Positions 7,816 to 9,783 of a stretch of DNA of 9,783 nt are shown piece after piece. The translations under genes and the position numbers were made by a program. The stretch spans positions 1 to 9,783 of the forward strand of contig CAAFUD010000062.1 of the NCBI GenBank assembly GCA_900766125.1. The letters are read 5' to 3'. The notes beneath the pieces are model-generated. The model worked only from the letters and a program-made list of their open reading frames with translations. It did no database searches and had not been told where the DNA came from. The first letter of the stretch is position 1. The number at the start of each line of letters is the position of its first letter. This DNA comes from an uncultured Veillonella sp. GTDB lineage: Bacteria; Bacillota; Negativicutes; Veillonellales; Veillonellaceae.

Positions 7816-7872
7816 GTGGCAACGCCACCCCTCTTTAGGTATATGAAAGTATATGACAACCAGTCTTCTGGT
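7816..7872 (-). other. hydG 5' leader with two small hairpins and an 8-bp direct repeat
   Basis: The predicted leader (about 7886 down to 7793) holds two perfect 5-bp stems: ACCAG/CTGGT around a 4-nt loop (7859-7872) and GTGGC/GCCAC around a 3-nt loop (7816-7828), the latter about 11 nt upstream of the hydG Shine-Dalgarno. Between them GTATATGA is repeated at 7839-7846 and 7849-7856, a 10-nt period. I do not recognise a known riboswitch. The structures are short and could be incidental. Confidence 0.35.
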
Positions 7873-7881
7873 ATTTCACTG

Positions 7882-7897
7882 ATACTGTACATAGTAT
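7882..7897. promoter_or_regulatory. Dyad overlapping the hydG -10 element
   Basis: ATACT and AGTAT are exact reverse complements separated by 6 nt (7882-7886 and 7893-7897). The dyad covers most of the -10 hexamer and reaches the predicted start site, a position typical of a repressor operator. Each arm is only 5 bp, so support is modest. Confidence 0.3.
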
Positions 7898-7901
7898 ACC
7901 A
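7893..7901 (-). promoter_or_regulatory. Extended -10 promoter of hydG
   Basis: The minus strand reads TGGTATACT: a TGn extension directly before the -10 hexamer TATACT (7893-7898). There is no good -35 at 16-18 nt, which is common for extended -10 promoters. The predicted start is near 7886, giving a leader of about 94 nt to ATG 7792. It lies downstream of the fetAB terminator, consistent with hydG being an independent unit. Confidence 0.5.
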
Positions 7902-7903
7902 CT

Positions 7904-7927
7904 ATTCCTACTAAAAAACATAGGAAT
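7904..7927. promoter_or_regulatory. 7-bp perfect dyad at the hydG -35 region (candidate operator)
   Basis: ATTCCTA (7904-7910) and TAGGAAT (7921-7927) are exact reverse complements with a 10-nt A-rich centre. The dyad lies immediately upstream of the extended -10 and covers the -35 position, where a bound regulator would affect RNA polymerase. I do not recognise the motif as belonging to a named regulator. It could instead form a small RNA hairpin in read-through transcripts. Confidence 0.4.
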
Positions 7928-7934
7928 TTGACAC

Positions 7935-7977
7935 ACAATAATAAAAGGTTACTCCCTCATAAGAGGAAGCAACCTTT
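7935..7977 (-). terminator. Probable terminator of the fetAB operon
   Basis: AAAGGTT (7944-7950) pairs with AACCTTT (7971-7977), and the inner bases extend the stem (CCTC with GAGG around an ATAA loop) with two mismatches. On the minus strand the stem is followed by TTTTATTATTG, a moderately T-rich tail. It lies about 105 nt beyond the fetB stop and before the hydG promoter. Confidence 0.65.
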
Positions 7978-8081
7978 ATAGTATGGGAATTTCTAATTTA
8001 TATCGATTATCTATATCGAATATGACTAAAATGTATGTAACTAAATTAATTCCTTATTTACTATTAACATTTCAATAGAAA

Positions 8082-8846
8082 TTACTTATATAATTGATTT
8101 CTAGTATTAAAAAATGTTCTATATGCCAATTGACATGTAATAAAACAAGCAATAGATATGGTAGATAGTGACATAAATGTAACGATCATTTGATATTTCA
8201 CCGCTTCTAATGGAGGCATGCCTGCTAGGATAAGGCCTGTCATCATCCCCGGCAGCGCTACGATACCTAATGTCTTGGCACTATCTACAGTAGGTTGTAG
8301 ACCCGTCTTTATAACATCACGAACTATTGATTTCGAAGCTTGTTTAGGTGTACTACCCAAGGCTAATTTAATTTCCACCTCTTGTTTACGCAATTCAAAA
8401 TTTGATAGCATTTGACGATAACAAAGCCCAATCGCTACCATAGCACCACTAATGACCATACCACCAACAGGAATCACTTGATAAGCAGTAAAACTAAGCA
8501 CGCCCGTTAAAAGTAGAATCGTTAAAGTAATACTTGCACCTACAGTTATAGCAAACCAAGAAATCCATAGAGCATAAGGAATTCCCTTTCCGCGCTTAGA
8601 AGAATTATAGGCTGCATTTATAGCCATAAAGCCTAATAGCCCAATTATAAATATAGGGCTTTCTGTGCTAAAAATATAGGATAAAATAAAGCCGATAATT
8701 AATAGCTGTACAGTAGCTCTCACAGCACTTATAAAGATATCCTTCTCTAGCTTCAACTCTTGTCGATAGGACATCAGTATACTGATAATCACTAATACAG
8801 ATGCAAGGCATAAGGACGTAGTCGAAATAGTTTGAAACTGACTCAT
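8082..8846 (-). CDS. fetB: FetB-type ABC transporter permease (UPF0014, putative iron exporter)
   Basis: This 254-residue inner-membrane permease belongs to the FetB/YbbM (UPF0014) family. In E. coli FetA-FetB exports iron and improves resistance to hydrogen peroxide; applying that role here is inference. About six or seven hydrophobic segments are visible, near 10-26, 38-59, 64-80, 91-115, 123-142, 192-210 and 217-240. Family features include the cytoplasmic EIKLALGSTPKQA stretch (158-170), the probable contact with the ATPase, and SAKTLGIVALPGMMTG with LAGMPPLEAVKYQ (189-219). The start overlaps the fetA stop by 4 nt (ATGA), with GAGGAGGT 6 nt before the ATG, so the two subunits are translationally coupled. 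The length is normal and I see no disruption. Confidence 0.9.
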   Translation of the reverse strand: MSQFQTISTTSLCLASVLVIISILMSYRQELKLEKDIFISAVRATVQLLIIGFILSYIFSTESPIFIIGLLGFMAINAAYNSSKRGKGIPYALWISWFAITVGASITLTILLLTGVLSFTAYQVIPVGGMVISGAMVAIGLCYRQMLSNFELRKQEVEIKLALGSTPKQASKSIVRDVIKTGLQPTVDSAKTLGIVALPGMMTGLILAGMPPLEAVKYQMIVTFMSLSTISIACFITCQLAYRTFFNTRNQLYK

Positions 8847-9499
8847 CTCAATACCTCCTCTTTAGCTAATTGACCGTCTACGATACTGATGCGGCGATTT
8901 GCAGTACGCAAGCTTTGCTCTTCATTATGAGTAATGGAGATAATGGTGATCCCCTTTTTATGAAGCTCATCAATAACATTTTCTACAATAGATGTATTCG
9001 TCGCATCTAAGGCAGACGTAACCTCGTCTAAAAGCAACACTTTAGGCTCAAAAATAAGGCTCCGAATAAGGCATATTCGTTGCATTTCACCACCAGACAA
9101 CTCATCATTACGGCGCTCCATATAATTTAGTGGCATATGTAGTAGATCAAAGAGATATTCTATACGACTCATATCCGGTTCTAAACCGCGAATATCGTAA
9201 GGAAATAGAATATTGCGACGTACTGTTTTCGCAAACAAATAAGGTCTTTGAAAGCAGTACCCCACCTCTTTGCGATAAGATTCAGGATCTATAGCCGTTA
9301 AGGGACGACCATTATAAGTAATAGTTCCCGATGTAGGACTAATCAGATCACTACATAATTTTAAAAATGTACTTTTACCACTTCCAGAAGGACCTACAAT
9401 AGTAATATAATCGCCTTGATTTACCGATAAAGATACATCACTAATAATAGATTTGTCTTTTACAATATAAGATATGTTAGATAATTCTAGCAGCGCCAT
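8843..9499 (-). CDS. fetA: FetA-type ABC transporter ATP-binding protein (putative iron exporter)
   Basis: This 218-residue cytoplasmic ATPase pairs with FetB. All ABC motifs are present: Walker A GPSGSGKST (36-44), Q-loop glutamine Q84 (CFQRPYLF), signature LSGGEMQR (134-141), Walker B VLLLDE (154-159), a SALD D-loop and switch histidine H191 (SITHNEE). Single-domain ATPases are hard to assign by sequence alone; the FetA call rests mainly on the 4-nt overlap with a UPF0014 permease and on overall similarity to YbbL. ATG 9499 has AGGGGG about 5 nt upstream. The promoter about 90 nt upstream carries a Fur/PerR-like operator, which fits a metal-transport role. Confidence 0.88.
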   Translation of the reverse strand: MALLELSNISYIVKDKSIISDVSLSVNQGDYITIVGPSGSGKSTFLKLCSDLISPTSGTITYNGRPLTAIDPESYRKEVGYCFQRPYLFAKTVRRNILFPYDIRGLEPDMSRIEYLFDLLHMPLNYMERRNDELSGGEMQRICLIRSLIFEPKVLLLDEVTSALDATNTSIVENVIDELHKKGITIISITHNEEQSLRTANRRISIVDGQLAKEEVLR

Positions 9500-9576
9500 A
9501 AAGCCCCCTATCTCGTCATATGTATATTAAAAGCAAAATATCGACTCACTGTTGCTAGTTATTTAGTATTCATAAG

Positions 9577-9599
9577 CATAATGATTCTAATTATTATAT
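9577..9599 (-). promoter_or_regulatory. Candidate Fur/PerR-type operator at the fetAB promoter
   Basis: Two overlapping readings fit. Plus-strand 9577-9595 matches the 19-bp Fur consensus at 14 of 19 positions, including ATAATGAT without a break. Minus-strand 9585-9599, ATATAATAATTAGAA, matches the PerR box TTATAATNATTATAA at 12 of 14 defined positions. Both cover the -10 hexamer (9593-9598) or the predicted start (about 9586), a standard repressor position. Part of the match is forced by the TATAAT hexamer itself, and the DNA is AT-rich. Confidence 0.5.
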
Positions 9600-9622
9600 C
9601 ATTCCCAATATGATAATGCTAA
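9593..9622 (-). promoter_or_regulatory. fetAB promoter (TTAGCA, 18 nt, extended -10 TGATATAAT)
   Basis: The minus strand has a perfect -10 TATAAT (9593-9598) with a TGn extension, and TTAGCA (9617-9622; 4 of 6 match to TTGACA) at 18-nt spacing. It lies between the rpmA terminator and fetA. The predicted start is near 9586, giving a leader of about 86 nt. Confidence 0.65.
9597..9615. repeat. Dyad TATCAT-N7-ATGATA in the fetAB promoter spacer
   Basis: TATCAT (9597-9602) and ATGATA (9610-9615) are exact reverse complements centred in the spacer between the -35 and -10. ATGATAAT, a Fur-box-like half site, runs from 9610 to 9617. It may be a second operator next to the one over the -10. Confidence 0.35.
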
Positions 9623-9660
9623 GCTTAATTATAATATATCTATCAAACGCATACTACAGA

Positions 9661-9697
9661 AAAACAAAAAATCCCTAGTGAAAAGCCACTAGGGATT
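9661..9697 (-). terminator. Rho-independent terminator of rpmA
   Basis: An 11-bp perfect stem (9670-9680 with 9687-9697) around a 6-nt loop is followed on the minus strand by a T-rich run interrupted by a single G. It begins 15 nt after the rpmA stop codon, so it ends the ribosomal-protein transcript before fetAB. Confidence 0.93.
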
Positions 9698-9712
9698 AAT
9701 AGTCTTGTAAAA

Positions 9713-9783
9713 TTAAGCTTCTACAGGGTATACGCTAACTTTACGGTTATAACGACCAGCACGTTCAAATGCTACTTTACCAG
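9713..9783 (-). CDS. rpmA: 50S ribosomal protein L27 (partial, C-terminal end)
   Basis: Only the last 23 codons and the TAA stop (9713-9715) are in the window. The translated end, GKVAFERAGRYNRKVSVYPVEA, matches the L27 C-terminus, whose conserved pattern is VxFERxGRxxxxVSVYP. L27 is a 50S subunit protein near the peptidyl-transferase centre, normally made from an rplU-rpmA operon. The start of the gene lies beyond the window. A strong terminator follows 15 nt downstream, and obg, often the next gene in Firmicutes, is not there. Confidence 0.9.
   Translation of the reverse strand, partial: GKVAFERAGRYNRKVSVYPVEA

Noticed and set aside
7928..7933. Perfect TTGACA on the plus strand upstream of fetB's terminator
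   Set aside because: No -10 hexamer at 16-18 nt on the plus strand and no plus-strand gene downstream.
7999..8019. Direct repeat TATATCGA twice (7999-8006 and 8012-8019) in the fetB 3' region
   Set aside because: Only two 8-bp copies in AT-rich DNA, with no further units, no gene nearby on the plus strand, and only a weak possible hairpin.
1..9783. A novel mobile, defence or biosynthetic system
   Set aside because: Every coding region belongs to a recognised housekeeping or metal-related family; no transposase, integrase, repeat array, toxin pair or unknown conserved gene cluster is visible.

Overview
This is a low-GC, AT-rich bacterial window in which every supported gene lies on the minus strand, so transcription runs from high to low coordinates. 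The gene set suggests an anaerobic, hydrogen-metabolising Firmicute: a bifunctional Rel, a B. subtilis-like Fur, HemZ, and HydG for [FeFe]-hydrogenase maturation. My best guess is the Negativicutes, probably Veillonella. That placement rests on protein resemblance from memory, not on a search.

Layout in transcription order. (1) 9713-9783 is the last 23 codons plus stop of rpmA (ribosomal protein L27), closed by a strong terminator. (2) 8082-9499 is a two-gene fetA-fetB operon encoding an iron-exporter-type ABC transporter. It has a good extended -10 promoter overlapped by a Fur/PerR-type operator. (3) 6374-7792 is hydG, a single-gene unit with its own promoter, a structured leader of about 94 nt and a strong terminator. 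(4) 1-6178 is a tightly packed operon, recJ - rel - metallo-beta-lactamase hydrolase - fur - hemZ, with hemZ cut by the window edge. Junctions in this operon are a stop codon sharing bases with the next Shine-Dalgarno, a 1-nt TAATG overlap, a 41-nt gap and an 8-nt overlap.

The genes share an iron theme. Fur is the iron sensor and FetAB probably moves iron out of the cell. HydG builds the iron ligands of hydrogenase, and HemZ acts in the porphyrin branch and is itself a 4Fe-4S radical SAM enzyme. A GATAATGATAAT motif just downstream of the recJ promoter could let Fur control the operon that encodes it, tying iron status to (p)ppGpp metabolism and DNA repair. This is an inference from motif matching in AT-rich DNA.

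I see no mobile element, CRISPR array, tRNA, rRNA, toxin-antitoxin or defence module, and no clearly undescribed multi-gene system. The most interesting content is regulatory: the two candidate Fur-family operators, the dyads in the hydG promoter, and the position of fur inside a usually conserved recJ-rel-hemZ neighbourhood. No gene-free stretch exceeds 300 bases. The largest is 7793-8081, which holds the hydG promoter and leader and the fetAB terminator.
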